Shown here: positions 1 to 6,798 of the stretch, one piece after another | Position numbering within the stretch: the first letter of the stretch is position 1 | Layout of the letters: every line of letters starts with the position of its first letter | Origin: Planctomycetota bacterium | GTDB taxonomy: Bacteria > Planctomycetota > Phycisphaerae > WQYP01 | Length of the DNA stretch: 10,279 nucleotides | NCBI GenBank assembly: GCA_021816165.1 | Contig: JAKAYZ010000026.1 | Span: 1-10,279, forward strand | Reading direction: 5' to 3' | Program-made: the position numbers and the translations under genes | Notes under the pieces: model-generated | The model's input: only the letters and a program-made list of their open reading frames with translations | Databases searched by the model: none | Told to the model about the DNA's origin: nothing

Positions 1-1282
1 GAAGTTGAGCGTGTCGGCCTGCCGCCTGCAGTTTTTTAACCGCCGGAACGGCAGGTTTCGGTTTGATTTTCAGGAAGTTTCCATAGCCCACAATCACCGT
101 GGAGCCTACCAATACCACCAAACCCACCGCAATAATTACATGGGTTCGTTTGCTGGAGCCTTTCCATTCATGCAGCGCCACGCCCCAGAGTGTGGCAAAA
201 ATAATGATGCTGGCCATGTGCAGGGTCCAACCCGAAAATTTATACGGCCCCATCTGCGTTTGTCCCATGGTGTAAAAGAAAAATTGCAGGTACCAAAGAG
301 TTCCAGCCAAGGCACAAAAGGCATAGTTGATCAGCAGAGGCACCGATGGTCCCTTGGCCGCCGATGCCGACGCGGCCTCCTGATTGGCAGGCATAACATC
401 TGGGGGCTGGCTATATCCAGGGCCATCCACCGCCGTTACTATCCGATTTTCATCCGGCCGGGTGGTGGAGGCCAAGTACTCATGGGTGCTGCGATTGCGA
501 AAATGCAGGATGGCACACCAGATAAAATTGGTGGTAAACCCACCCAGCAAGACCACTATCAACGCCGGCAACCCGTCCCAGAATACGGCTCGATGGTGCT
601 GCGCTAGAATATGCTGGGCCACAGTATTAATCGGAGTGCCCACCGCCAGGCCATAGGCGAAACAGGCGCTCATGATTCCGGAAAACGTGGCTACCAGAAT
701 CCCCTTGCCGAAGTTGAATTCCTTTATCGCGGCTTTTTTCTGTGCCTCCGGCATTTCCCTTTCCTTGGACATGCCCGCGGCGCCGCTCAGTGCAATACCC
801 AACAGGCATACCGCCACCCCCAGCAAAATAACCTCTCCGGAAAAAGTATGGGCGATCTGCAGGATGGAACCGTTAAAAATCGGTGGCATCAACGTACCAA
901 AGGCGGCACAATAGCTTAGTGCGATGGCCATGCCCAGCCCGATACCCAAATAACGCATCGTGAGGCCGAAAGTTAATCCGCCCAATCCCCACAAGGCTCC
1001 GAACAAATAAGTTAAAGCCAGAATGCCGCCATTGTGCAGTTCCATCGACCTTCCAAAAGCATGAACCAACTCCGTTTTCTGAGAAAAAATTGCACGCCAG
1101 AAATCTGGTACCAGCAAGCCAGCAAAGCACACCGGTGCCACAATCCAGGAAAAAAATCCGCCCACCAGCCAATACGTCTCCCAAGACCAATGCCGAACCC
1201 TGCGATAAGGCACATAAAAGCTCGCTGATGCCAACCCGCCAATCCAATGAAACACCACCCCCAAAGCCGGATTTGCCGCCAT
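1..1282 (-). CDS. rhaT: L-rhamnose:H+ symporter, RhaT family (3' end outside window)
   Basis: Polytopic inner-membrane symporter, expected to import L-rhamnose with protons. I translated 427 codons from ATG 1282 to the window edge without a stop. The start FHWIGGLASASFYVPYRRVR, then WSWETYW (33-39), GLTMRYLG (106-113), the FN-FGKG stretch near 189-194, and TLWYLQFFFYTMG (328-340) followed by WTLHM (352-356) match the layout of E. coli RhaT (344 residues). The start is supported by AGAGG five bases upstream and by the family's usual N-terminus. Two parts exceed the E. coli protein: a polar Ala/Ser/Pro-rich loop at about 262-313, and a Lys/Ala/Pro-rich tail after about 403 that runs off the window. 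It lies 157 bases downstream of the ABC permease on the same strand, so it may be cotranscribed or have its own promoter. The family call is firm; the exact sugar is inferred. Confidence 0.93.
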   Translation of the reverse strand, partial: MAANPALGVVFHWIGGLASASFYVPYRRVRHWSWETYWLVGGFFSWIVAPVCFAGLLVPDFWRAIFSQKTELVHAFGRSMELHNGGILALTYLFGALWGLGGLTFGLTMRYLGIGLGMAIALSYCAAFGTLMPPIFNGSILQIAHTFSGEVILLGVAVCLLGIALSGAAGMSKEREMPEAQKKAAIKEFNFGKGILVATFSGIMSACFAYGLAVGTPINTVAQHILAQHHRAVFWDGLPALIVVLLGGFTTNFIWCAILHFRNRSTHEYLASTTRPDENRIVTAVDGPGYSQPPDVMPANQEAASASAAKGPSVPLLINYAFCALAGTLWYLQFFFYTMGQTQMGPYKFSGWTLHMASIIIFATLWGVALHEWKGSSKRTHVIIAVGLVVLVGSTVIVGYGNFLKIKPKPAVPAVKKLQAAGRHAQL

Positions 1283-1287
1283 AAAAA

Positions 1288-1292
1288 CCTCT
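1288..1292 (-). promoter_or_regulatory. Ribosome binding site of rhaT
   Basis: On the minus strand this reads AGAGG, followed by five T residues and then the ATG at 1282. It supports that start over longer readings in other frames. The remaining sequence between rhaT and the permease stop (1293-1439) shows no clear -35/-10 pair and no further gene. Confidence 0.7.
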
Positions 1293-1437
1293 TGTTACAA
1301 AAACCTTGCGGAACCCCAAACGTTATCCGTGTTCTCTCTTTCCGATCCTGTGACTATTTGATGATTCAGGACTGGTTCCAGCACGGCTTCTAAAGTTGCT
1401 CCAAAATCGGGCCGATGGTCCACTTTATTCCGCCACA

Positions 1438-1467
1438 CATCACCCCTTCATACCCGTGAGGGTGATG
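1438..1467. repeat. 8-bp inverted repeat over the permease stop codon
   Basis: CATCACCC (1438-1445) and GGGTGATG (1460-1467) are perfect reverse complements around a 14-base loop. The repeat covers the last codons and the stop of the MalG-type permease. Read on the minus strand, no T-run follows the stem, so it is not a classical intrinsic terminator. It could act as an mRNA 3' stabiliser, a partial terminator or an attenuator before rhaT, or be chance. Confidence 0.45.
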
Positions 1468-3251
1468 CCCTGAATAAAATACCGCTGAGCCACGAAAAAT
1501 ACCGCCACCACGGGCAAGGTCATCATTGTGGCCGCCGCCATCATCATGCCAAACTCTCCGCCATGAGCACTGGAAAATTCATACATACCCAGCGGCAGAG
1601 TGTAACGGGTTGGGCTGGAAAGATAAATCAGCGGCGTCATAAAATCATTCCATACTCCCATGAACGTAAAGATGGCGATGGCCGCCAGCGCCGGCTTCAT
1701 CAGCGGCATAATAATCCGCCAGTAAATTCCAAACCAACCGCAGCCATCCATTAACGCAGCCTCCTCCAATTCACGGGGAATGTTGCGCATAAACTGCCGC
1801 AGCAAAAATATAAAAAATGCGCTACCGAAAATGGCTGGCACCCACAGTGGCAAGAGCGTGTTGTACCAGCCCAGATGCTTAAAGATCAGAAAAACCGGAA
1901 TCATGGTAACTGTTCCCGGCAACATCATGGTGGCCAGCAGCAGTGCAAATATTTTATCCCGCAGCGGCCAGGTCAGACGGGCAAAGGCATATCCCGCCAT
2001 GGAGCAACTGATCACCTGAAAAATGACGCACAATACCACCACCGTTACACTGTTTATCAGATAATCCAGCCAATGCCGACTGGCGTACCAGGCCTGCCGG
2101 TATGAATCGGTAAACTTATAAAAAGTCGCCGCGAGCAGCGAAATTTTAGTCACATGCAACCGCAGTTGGACGGCCCCACGCAGTGGTGACTCCTTCGAGG
2201 TAACTTTGCCGCGGCGATACAGGGGAAAAATTCCCATGTTGGTTTCATTGGCCGGGTCGCGATCATGGAGATGAAATATCAGTGATTGCCAGCGCCGATT
2301 TCCCAAAAACATCATATTCCTAGAGATGTAACGCTCCGTTCCCACCACCAACGACACCCGCACATGTTGCCAGGAGCGATCCTCGTGAATGGGAATGGTA
2401 ATGCCCAGCAGATGATGTACCGATTGCGGCAACCTGAAACGGGCCTGAATCGTAAAGGCGCGGCCATGCGTAAAGTTGTAGGAGACCAGACATGGTTGGC
2501 CCCGCACCAAGTTCGCCGGCGGGCTTACGCTCCAATGAATATCTGCAGGCTGCACCGCCTCGTCATGGTAGTGGGTATCCGTGAGCGTAATGCCGGACAG
2601 CTCCAGTCCACGATACGCCCGCTCCCACGCCACCCGGACCCGCCCAGCGGTCATTGCCACCACCGCCTTTTGGCAAATCGTGGCAATAGGCTGGTTCCAA
2701 AACTGCGACGGCTCAAACTTCTGGAGCCTGTGGACCAACATCGGACCGAGCACCGCACGAGCCGGGCGAATGCCAATTAAGGCCAATTGCTTCTGATGCA
2801 GCAGTGGGCGTGCGCGCCGCCATAACGTTTGTTCCAAGGCCGAATCGATGGCTCTCCAGCGAGCCTTGCTGACATGCGGAGGCGGTGGTACGCGGACATA
2901 GCGTTTCACCAGATACGGCGAGCGCACGACAGCTCTCGGCAACGCCGGCAGCCAGTGCGGAGGCTGCACAAAGATTTCCCGATTGTACTTGAAGCTAGTG
3001 CCCACCAGCCAAAAAAATGGCAAAATAAATAAACAGGCTCCACCGATCAGCGCCCCTTGCAGCGTTAACCGTTGCAACATGCCGATGGGCGCAAGAAAAG
3101 CTGCTGCACCCACCAAAATGGCCATCACGCCCAGCGCCCAGACCAACTCCCCCGCATTGGCCGGCAGGGTGCGGTGAACGATAATGGTGGCCAGTGCAAC
3201 CATCAACACTGTTTCCAGCCACAGCCCACCCGCCAACAGCAATCGTTTCAT
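1440..3251 (-). CDS. MalG/UgpE-type ABC sugar permease with a ~285-residue periplasmic insert
   Basis: Second transmembrane subunit of a carbohydrate ABC importer (binding-protein-dependent transport family), 603 residues against roughly 270-300 for ordinary MalG-type proteins. Two extra membrane segments (about 4-25 and 35-57) precede the canonical first one (64-87), which ends in the typical TSFK. The family landmark PPHWLP follows near 97-102. The protein then departs from the family for about 285 residues before resuming at DSYRQAW (382) and YLINS. The insert has an Arg-rich, probably helical first part (about 105-220) and a strand-rich second part (about 235-380) that resembles a carbohydrate-binding jelly roll. 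The rest is canonical: the EAA loop begins near 496 (EAALMDG...PLMKP) and the end is ITLTGMKG. I chose ATG 3251 because GGAAGGG lies five bases upstream; GTG 3272 would add seven residues. The fusion permease ends 42 bases upstream, so the two are probably one operon. Confidence 0.92.
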   Translation of the reverse strand: MKRLLLAGGLWLETVLMVALATIIVHRTLPANAGELVWALGVMAILVGAAAFLAPIGMLQRLTLQGALIGGACLFILPFFWLVGTSFKYNREIFVQPPHWLPALPRAVVRSPYLVKRYVRVPPPPHVSKARWRAIDSALEQTLWRRARPLLHQKQLALIGIRPARAVLGPMLVHRLQKFEPSQFWNQPIATICQKAVVAMTAGRVRVAWERAYRGLELSGITLTDTHYHDEAVQPADIHWSVSPPANLVRGQPCLVSYNFTHGRAFTIQARFRLPQSVHHLLGITIPIHEDRSWQHVRVSLVVGTERYISRNMMFLGNRRWQSLIFHLHDRDPANETNMGIFPLYRRGKVTSKESPLRGAVQLRLHVTKISLLAATFYKFTDSYRQAWYASRHWLDYLINSVTVVVLCVIFQVISCSMAGYAFARLTWPLRDKIFALLLATMMLPGTVTMIPVFLIFKHLGWYNTLLPLWVPAIFGSAFFIFLLRQFMRNIPRELEEAALMDGCGWFGIYWRIIMPLMKPALAAIAIFTFMGVWNDFMTPLIYLSSPTRYTLPLGMYEFSSAHGGEFGMMMAAATMMTLPVVAVFFVAQRYFIQGITLTGMKG

Positions 3252-3256
3252 ACGAA

Positions 3257-3263
3257 CCCTTCC
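3257..3263 (-). promoter_or_regulatory. Ribosome binding site of the MalG-type permease
   Basis: The minus strand reads GGAAGGG, then a five-base spacer TTCGT, then ATG 3251. This is a strong Shine-Dalgarno match and decides between ATG 3251 and the in-frame GTG codons at 3269 and 3272. Confidence 0.7.
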
Positions 3264-3293
3264 CGACACCACCGCCGCGGCTGCGGACCTGGT

Positions 3294-5735
3294 TTACACC
3301 ACATCATAATTTACCCATTTCCGGCTGAGCCAGAACTGTATCGCCGTCAAAGCCAATATCAAAAGCAGCAGGATCCACGCCAGGGCGGAAGCATAGCCCA
3401 TGCGGAAGTATTTAAAGGCCTGATTGAACAGATACAAGGCGTAAAAGTCGGTGGAATGGTCCGGCCCGCCTGAGGTCATAATATAAGACTGGCTAAAAAT
3501 CTGCATCGTGCCGATCACCCCCATAATCAGATTGAAGAAAATATACGGTGTGAGCATCGGCAGCGTGATATTCCAGAACCGCCGCACCGGGCCCGCACCG
3601 TCCATCTTGGCGGCCTCATACAACTGCGCGGGAATCCCTTTCAAGCCCGCCAGCCAGATAATCATCCCCGATCCCGCACCCCACAGCCCCATCAAAATTA
3701 TTCCCGCCTTGGATCCGAGCAACCACGACGGACTGTTGAGCCACAGCGGCGGATTAGCCACACCGAAATCTCTTAACAGCGAATTGAGTAAACCATTCAC
3801 CGGATTTAAGATCCACATCCACAAATACGCCGCCGCCACCGCCGGCACGACCGCCGGCAAATAAAAAATGGTGCGATACAGCCGAATGCCCCGCACCTCC
3901 GTATTCAGCAGCATCGCCAAAGCCAAGCCCACCGCCATGCCCGCCGGCACGCCGATAAGCATGTACGCGGTATTGGCCAGTGAATACCAGAACAGCGAAT
4001 GGCCCACAAAGACACGCTGATAATTCTCCATCCCCACCCAACGCGGAGTATGCAGCAAATTGTATCGGCAGAAACTGTAGAGCAGCGAAGCCACCATCGG
4101 GCCCAACGAAAAAATAAGGAATCCCGCGATTGCCGGACCCGCAAACACCCATCCCATGGCCGTCTGCGATCTGCGCCATTGCGCCAGCCGGTTCTTCCGC
4201 CATTCCCGCCAGAATCCCGCCAGAATCAATACCAATGCCGCTGCTGCAAGCGCCGCCATCACCAGGCCTTCCGGCAGCCGGGCGGCAGGTATCGGATGCA
4301 ATATGCGGTTGAGCCGCCGCTGCACCTTTCTGGTTGCCCGCGTGAGGGCCGCTTGTGGACTTAGCCCCACACGAAAAACGCTGCTTTGAGCCTGCAACAT
4401 CTGGTCCCACATATAGTCGCCCACCGGTGTAACGGGCCGGTTGTGACTGATCTTCAAAAGTTCATAACATGTGTGCATTGCTTTGGCCACACGCGGCGGC
4501 ATGTTCGGATTCCCCAGCACATAACGCCGATACATTTCGCGATTAAGGGCCGGTTGTGCGGTAAAGTCGGGCAGATACGTGCGTCCACGGGCCGCGTAAT
4601 ACCGGCTATTCACGCGATTATAAATTTGCGCCCCGCGCTGACTGACAAAAAACCTTATGAAATCAAAGGACAGTCGCTTATGGTTGGCCGTTTTCGGTAT
4701 CACCAAGGCAAAGCCACCGCTCCAGGTTGCGGACTTATGGCCACGAAGCGCCGGCGGATAAGCCACCCCGAAACGCAAATGCCGCCGGTAACGGACGATT
4801 TCGTCAAGCACCCAGTTGCCATCAATTTTCATGGCCAGCCTGCCGCTCAAAAATGGATCGAACTGCGCGCCGGAGCCAGCATTGACAAACGCATTCACGC
4901 GGTTGATGCCTCCCTGCAACCGGTATAGACGAGCCATGTAAGCCAGCGCCTTAACCACTGGCGGCGAATCCATGGTGCAGCGCGTACAGGCGCGGTTCAT
5001 AAATCTTCCCCCGTCCAAAAATGCATAGATATAAAGCCAGCTATTTCCATAGTTGGGGGCAAAACCGAGCCGTGTTAAATCGCCGGCGGCGTTTCGGCGA
5101 CAAAGCTTCAAGGCATCCCGCTTGAGTTGCCCCCATGTTCGCGGAGGCACCACCCGCCCCTGGCTGTTTACCAAGCCCACTTGTCGGAGTTCGTCGGAGT
5201 TATAAAAAAGCACCCGCACTTCAGTGCCGGTTGGAATGCCATAAACCCCGCCCTCATACGATGCTTCCCGCCAGCAGAAGGGATAATAATCGGCAGAATC
5301 AATACCCTCCGGGCCACCACGCTTTTGCCGCACCATACTCTGGCTGATGAGATGATTGAGCCGGTAAAATGCCCCCAGCGACGCCCACTGCCCAATGGTA
5401 AAGCGATCCTGGTAAACGATATTCGGTGGCGCGCCGCCCATAATCGCCGTAGCCAGACGCTGTGATCCGTTCGTACCACCGTCATAAGGCGATGCCACTA
5501 TCTTCACCCCCGGATGATCCACTTCAAACTCATGGATTATCGCCTCCACCCCCCGATCTCGCGAAATCGTCCAGAAATATAACCGTATCGGTGACTGCGC
5601 AGCGGTCCCGGCCGCGACCGCCATTGTGCCACCCCAAAGCAGGTACACCAGCCCCAAGATCAAAACGACCAGCCAGCACCAGCCAATCGAACGCTGGCGT
5701 CTTAGACCTCGATCAATGGATTTTGCGTCAGCCAC
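3294..5735 (-). CDS. Family-1 solute-binding protein fused to a MalF-type ABC permease
   Basis: One 813-residue polypeptide (from GTG 5735) combining substrate capture and membrane translocation for a carbohydrate ABC importer. A basic N-terminus (GLRRQR) and hydrophobic segment (about 17-36) form a signal peptide or anchor. The binding domain follows (about 47-474): an IRLYFWTISRDRG-like start, then GAPPNIVYQD, YGIPTGTEVRVLFYN, and FLSGRLAMKIDGNW with WSGGFALVIPKT, all typical of bacterial extracellular solute-binding family 1. A further membrane segment (489-507) and a basic cytoplasmic link return the chain inside. A six-segment MalF/UgpA-type permease occupies about 523-813, with the EAA loop from 707 (EAAKMDGAGP, then LPMLTP). 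The topology is therefore consistent: binding domain outside, permease core in the membrane. A CTRC pair sits at 250-253 within the binding domain. The frame is open with no sign of a frameshift, so this looks like a true fusion. Substrate unknown; no ATPase is encoded nearby. Confidence 0.93.
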   Translation of the reverse strand: MADAKSIDRGLRRQRSIGWCWLVVLILGLVYLLWGGTMAVAAGTAAQSPIRLYFWTISRDRGVEAIIHEFEVDHPGVKIVASPYDGGTNGSQRLATAIMGGAPPNIVYQDRFTIGQWASLGAFYRLNHLISQSMVRQKRGGPEGIDSADYYPFCWREASYEGGVYGIPTGTEVRVLFYNSDELRQVGLVNSQGRVVPPRTWGQLKRDALKLCRRNAAGDLTRLGFAPNYGNSWLYIYAFLDGGRFMNRACTRCTMDSPPVVKALAYMARLYRLQGGINRVNAFVNAGSGAQFDPFLSGRLAMKIDGNWVLDEIVRYRRHLRFGVAYPPALRGHKSATWSGGFALVIPKTANHKRLSFDFIRFFVSQRGAQIYNRVNSRYYAARGRTYLPDFTAQPALNREMYRRYVLGNPNMPPRVAKAMHTCYELLKISHNRPVTPVGDYMWDQMLQAQSSVFRVGLSPQAALTRATRKVQRRLNRILHPIPAARLPEGLVMAALAAAALVLILAGFWREWRKNRLAQWRRSQTAMGWVFAGPAIAGFLIFSLGPMVASLLYSFCRYNLLHTPRWVGMENYQRVFVGHSLFWYSLANTAYMLIGVPAGMAVGLALAMLLNTEVRGIRLYRTIFYLPAVVPAVAAAYLWMWILNPVNGLLNSLLRDFGVANPPLWLNSPSWLLGSKAGIILMGLWGAGSGMIIWLAGLKGIPAQLYEAAKMDGAGPVRRFWNITLPMLTPYIFFNLIMGVIGTMQIFSQSYIMTSGGPDHSTDFYALYLFNQAFKYFRMGYASALAWILLLLILALTAIQFWLSRKWVNYDVV

Positions 5736-5978
5736 AGGATCCTCGATCGCACGTTTCTGGAAATGCCGGAGGTACAGCCCCAAGTGCCACAGCGCGGCGA
5801 TTTTGGCGAGCTTCCAACCAGAGCCAAGAGCCAGCTCCAACAACAACGTCACCGTTTTATACGGTGGGGCGCAATTTTTATCCAGCATCTGTGGGACTTG
5901 GTCAGGCGTGAAGGGACTGGGGAAAAACAACTTCACACTTTCCGGCTGGTTCTTTTGCCCGGTCGCTAACCACCGCAA
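5736..5978 (-). other. In-frame open extension upstream of the fusion gene start
   Basis: The reading frame of the fusion gene stays open for 81 further codons, to TTG 5978, with an ATG at 5888. Its translation includes a protein-like part (WKLAKIAALWHLGLYLRHFQ) but no domain I recognise. If translated from ATG 5888, the fusion would gain 51 residues before its hydrophobic export segment, which is unusual for a secreted domain. I treat it as probable 5' untranslated sequence, but it could be coding or the remnant of another gene. Confidence 0.35.
5741..5744 (-). promoter_or_regulatory. Candidate ribosome binding site deciding the fusion start
   Basis: The minus strand reads GAGG, then ATCCT, then GTG 5735. 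With this start the protein begins with a short basic stretch followed by a hydrophobic segment, as an exported protein should. The upstream in-frame ATG at 5888 lacks any purine-rich site in front of it. Confidence 0.5.
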
Positions 5979-5998
5979 TAGTGCGGATATTTCTATCC
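5973..5998. repeat. Two overlapping inverted repeats in the divergent region
   Basis: CCGCA (5973-5977) pairs with TGCGG (5982-5986) around a four-base loop. GGATA (5985-5989) pairs with TATCC (5994-5998) around another four-base loop. The two share the GG at 5985-5986, so as RNA only one can form fully. The location between two divergent genes would suit an operator or a short leader structure. No promoter boxes could be assigned confidently. Confidence 0.3.
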
Positions 5999-6050
5999 TG
6001 GTTTGCCGCCTCTTTTAGGCGCGCTTGCCTGCCGATGCCGCTGCGGTTAC

Positions 6051-6157
6051 GGTTTGGCGGTTGTTGCGGGTGGGGCAAACCTCCGCCAGACCCGCCACCA
6101 GGGCTATGAAGCAAAGTCGCCTATCGCCCCGGCAAGGCGTCAAAAGCCCTTTTTATT
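6051..6157 (+). promoter_or_regulatory. Possible structured leader before the DUF4416 gene
   Basis: Several complementary segments lie directly upstream of the DUF4416 ribosome binding site. GGCGG (6056-6060) can pair with CCGCC (6083-6087). GCGGGT (6066-6071) can pair with ACCCGC (6090-6095), which crosses the first pairing like a pseudoknot. GGTTTG (6051-6056) can instead pair with CAAACC (6076-6081). Downstream, AGGGCT (6100-6105) pairs with AGCCCT (6145-6150) around a nested CGCCT/AGGCG hairpin (6118-6122 with 6135-6139), followed by TTTTATT. The last element resembles an intrinsic terminator placed just before the gene. No riboswitch class was recognised, and GC-rich sequence produces such pairings by chance. 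Confidence 0.35.
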
Positions 6158-6161
6158 GGAG
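6158..6161 (+). promoter_or_regulatory. Ribosome binding site of the DUF4416 gene
   Basis: GGAG followed by the five-base spacer TTCAC and ATG 6167. This supports the chosen start. Confidence 0.7.
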
Positions 6162-6166
6162 TTCAC

Positions 6167-6727
6167 ATGGGATTTGCCACTCCCGCTTTTCCAGTGTTGC
6201 GGTTCGCCGGGCTTTTGGCCTCCGACACAAACCAGCTTGAAGCCGCTCGGCGCGAGCTGACAGACTGCTGCGGGCCCATTGATGGAATGTCCGACCCTAT
6301 TCCGTTTACCTTCACTTCCTATTATGAGGATGAAATGGGGCAGGGGTTGTTACGGCAGTGGGTTCGCTTCAGCACCCTGTTTGCCCCGGAACAATTGATC
6401 CGCTGCAAACACCAGACCAACCAGATCGAGCTTGTCCTGGCTCGACAATTTCCCCACGGGCCGCGCCGTCCCATCAACATTGACCCGGGGTATCTCAACC
6501 GGGCCAAGGTGATACTGGCGTCCACCAAAGACCATAGTCATCGGGTATATTTGGGCGACGGCATTTACGGCGAGGTAACGCTGCACTGGAGCAAAACCGG
6601 CTGGACTCCGTGGCCGTGGACCTACGCGGATTATCAAACGCCCGTGGCCCTGAATTTTTTGACCCAGGCCCGAGAAGCTTATTTGAAACTGCTCCAGCAA
6701 AGATTGGGCCCGGGCGGCCGGGGCTGA
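6167..6727 (+). CDS. DUF4416 family protein
   Basis: A 186-residue, probably cytoplasmic protein with no signal peptide or membrane segment. It shows the family's typical layout: a short beta start, SYYEDEMG (51-58), TNQIE (84-88), NIDPGYL (104-110), ASTKDHSHRVYL (118-129), GIYGEVTL (132-139) and WTYADYQ (151-157). The conserved acidic, Lys/His and aromatic residues suggest a binding or catalytic site, but the family has no established function that I know of. The start has a good ribosome binding site, and the end, GPGGRG, is a short low-complexity tail. It is the first gene of the plus-strand group and lies about 70 bases before the polyprenyl-phosphate transferase, so a link to envelope polysaccharide synthesis is possible but only by position. 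Confidence 0.9.
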   Translation: MGFATPAFPVLRFAGLLASDTNQLEAARRELTDCCGPIDGMSDPIPFTFTSYYEDEMGQGLLRQWVRFSTLFAPEQLIRCKHQTNQIELVLARQFPHGPRRPINIDPGYLNRAKVILASTKDHSHRVYLGDGIYGEVTLHWSKTGWTPWPWTYADYQTPVALNFLTQAREAYLKLLQQRLGPGGRG

Positions 6728-6788
6728 TGACCTAAGCAGTACGGGTTTTAAAACGTCGAGCTGGGGCGAATCAGTTGGTGTTGGGTTT

Positions 6789-6792
6789 AGGG
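6789..6792 (+). promoter_or_regulatory. Ribosome binding site of the WecA-like gene
   Basis: AGGG followed by the six-base spacer TGTTTT and ATG 6799. An alternative TTG start at 6775 has GGGG about eight bases upstream and would add eight residues; the ATG is preferred. The gap after the DUF4416 stop (6728-6788) shows no terminator. Confidence 0.5.
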
Positions 6793-6798
6793 TGTTTT

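Noticed and set aside
5..919. Plus-strand open frames opposite rhaT
   Set aside because: Low-similarity, His/Gln/Arg-rich translations antisense to a recognisable symporter.
873..1319. A 148-codon open frame on the minus strand overlapping the start of rhaT
   Set aside because: It is out of frame with the clear RhaT translation and is Gly/Phe/Cys-rich without family features; it is a shadow.
3754..4410. A 218-codon minus-strand open frame inside the fusion gene
   Set aside because: Gly/Ala-rich translation in another frame of the well-supported fusion gene, including its permease motifs.
4386..4928. A 180-codon plus-strand open frame
   Set aside because: Antisense to the binding domain; no family features, and the opposite strand has clear family-1 motifs.
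6072..6125. Resemblance to a cyclic-di-GMP (GEMM-I) riboswitch: GGGGCAAACC followed later by GCAAAG
   Set aside because: The stem that should follow the CAAACC element and the GGGACGCAAAGCC-type core are not present, and spacing does not fit.
6150..6157. True intrinsic terminator just before DUF4416
   Set aside because: The closing stem is only six base pairs with a large interior loop and the T-run is interrupted by A, so it is listed only as part of a possible leader structure.
6130..6166. Minus-strand TTGACG as a -35 box for the fusion gene
   Set aside because: No acceptable -10 sequence lies 16-18 bases downstream.
5462..6260. Several overlapping plus-strand open frames across the divergent region
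   Set aside because: Pro/Ser/Gln-rich composition with no ribosome binding sites or family motifs; they overlap the fusion gene or DUF4416 in other frames.
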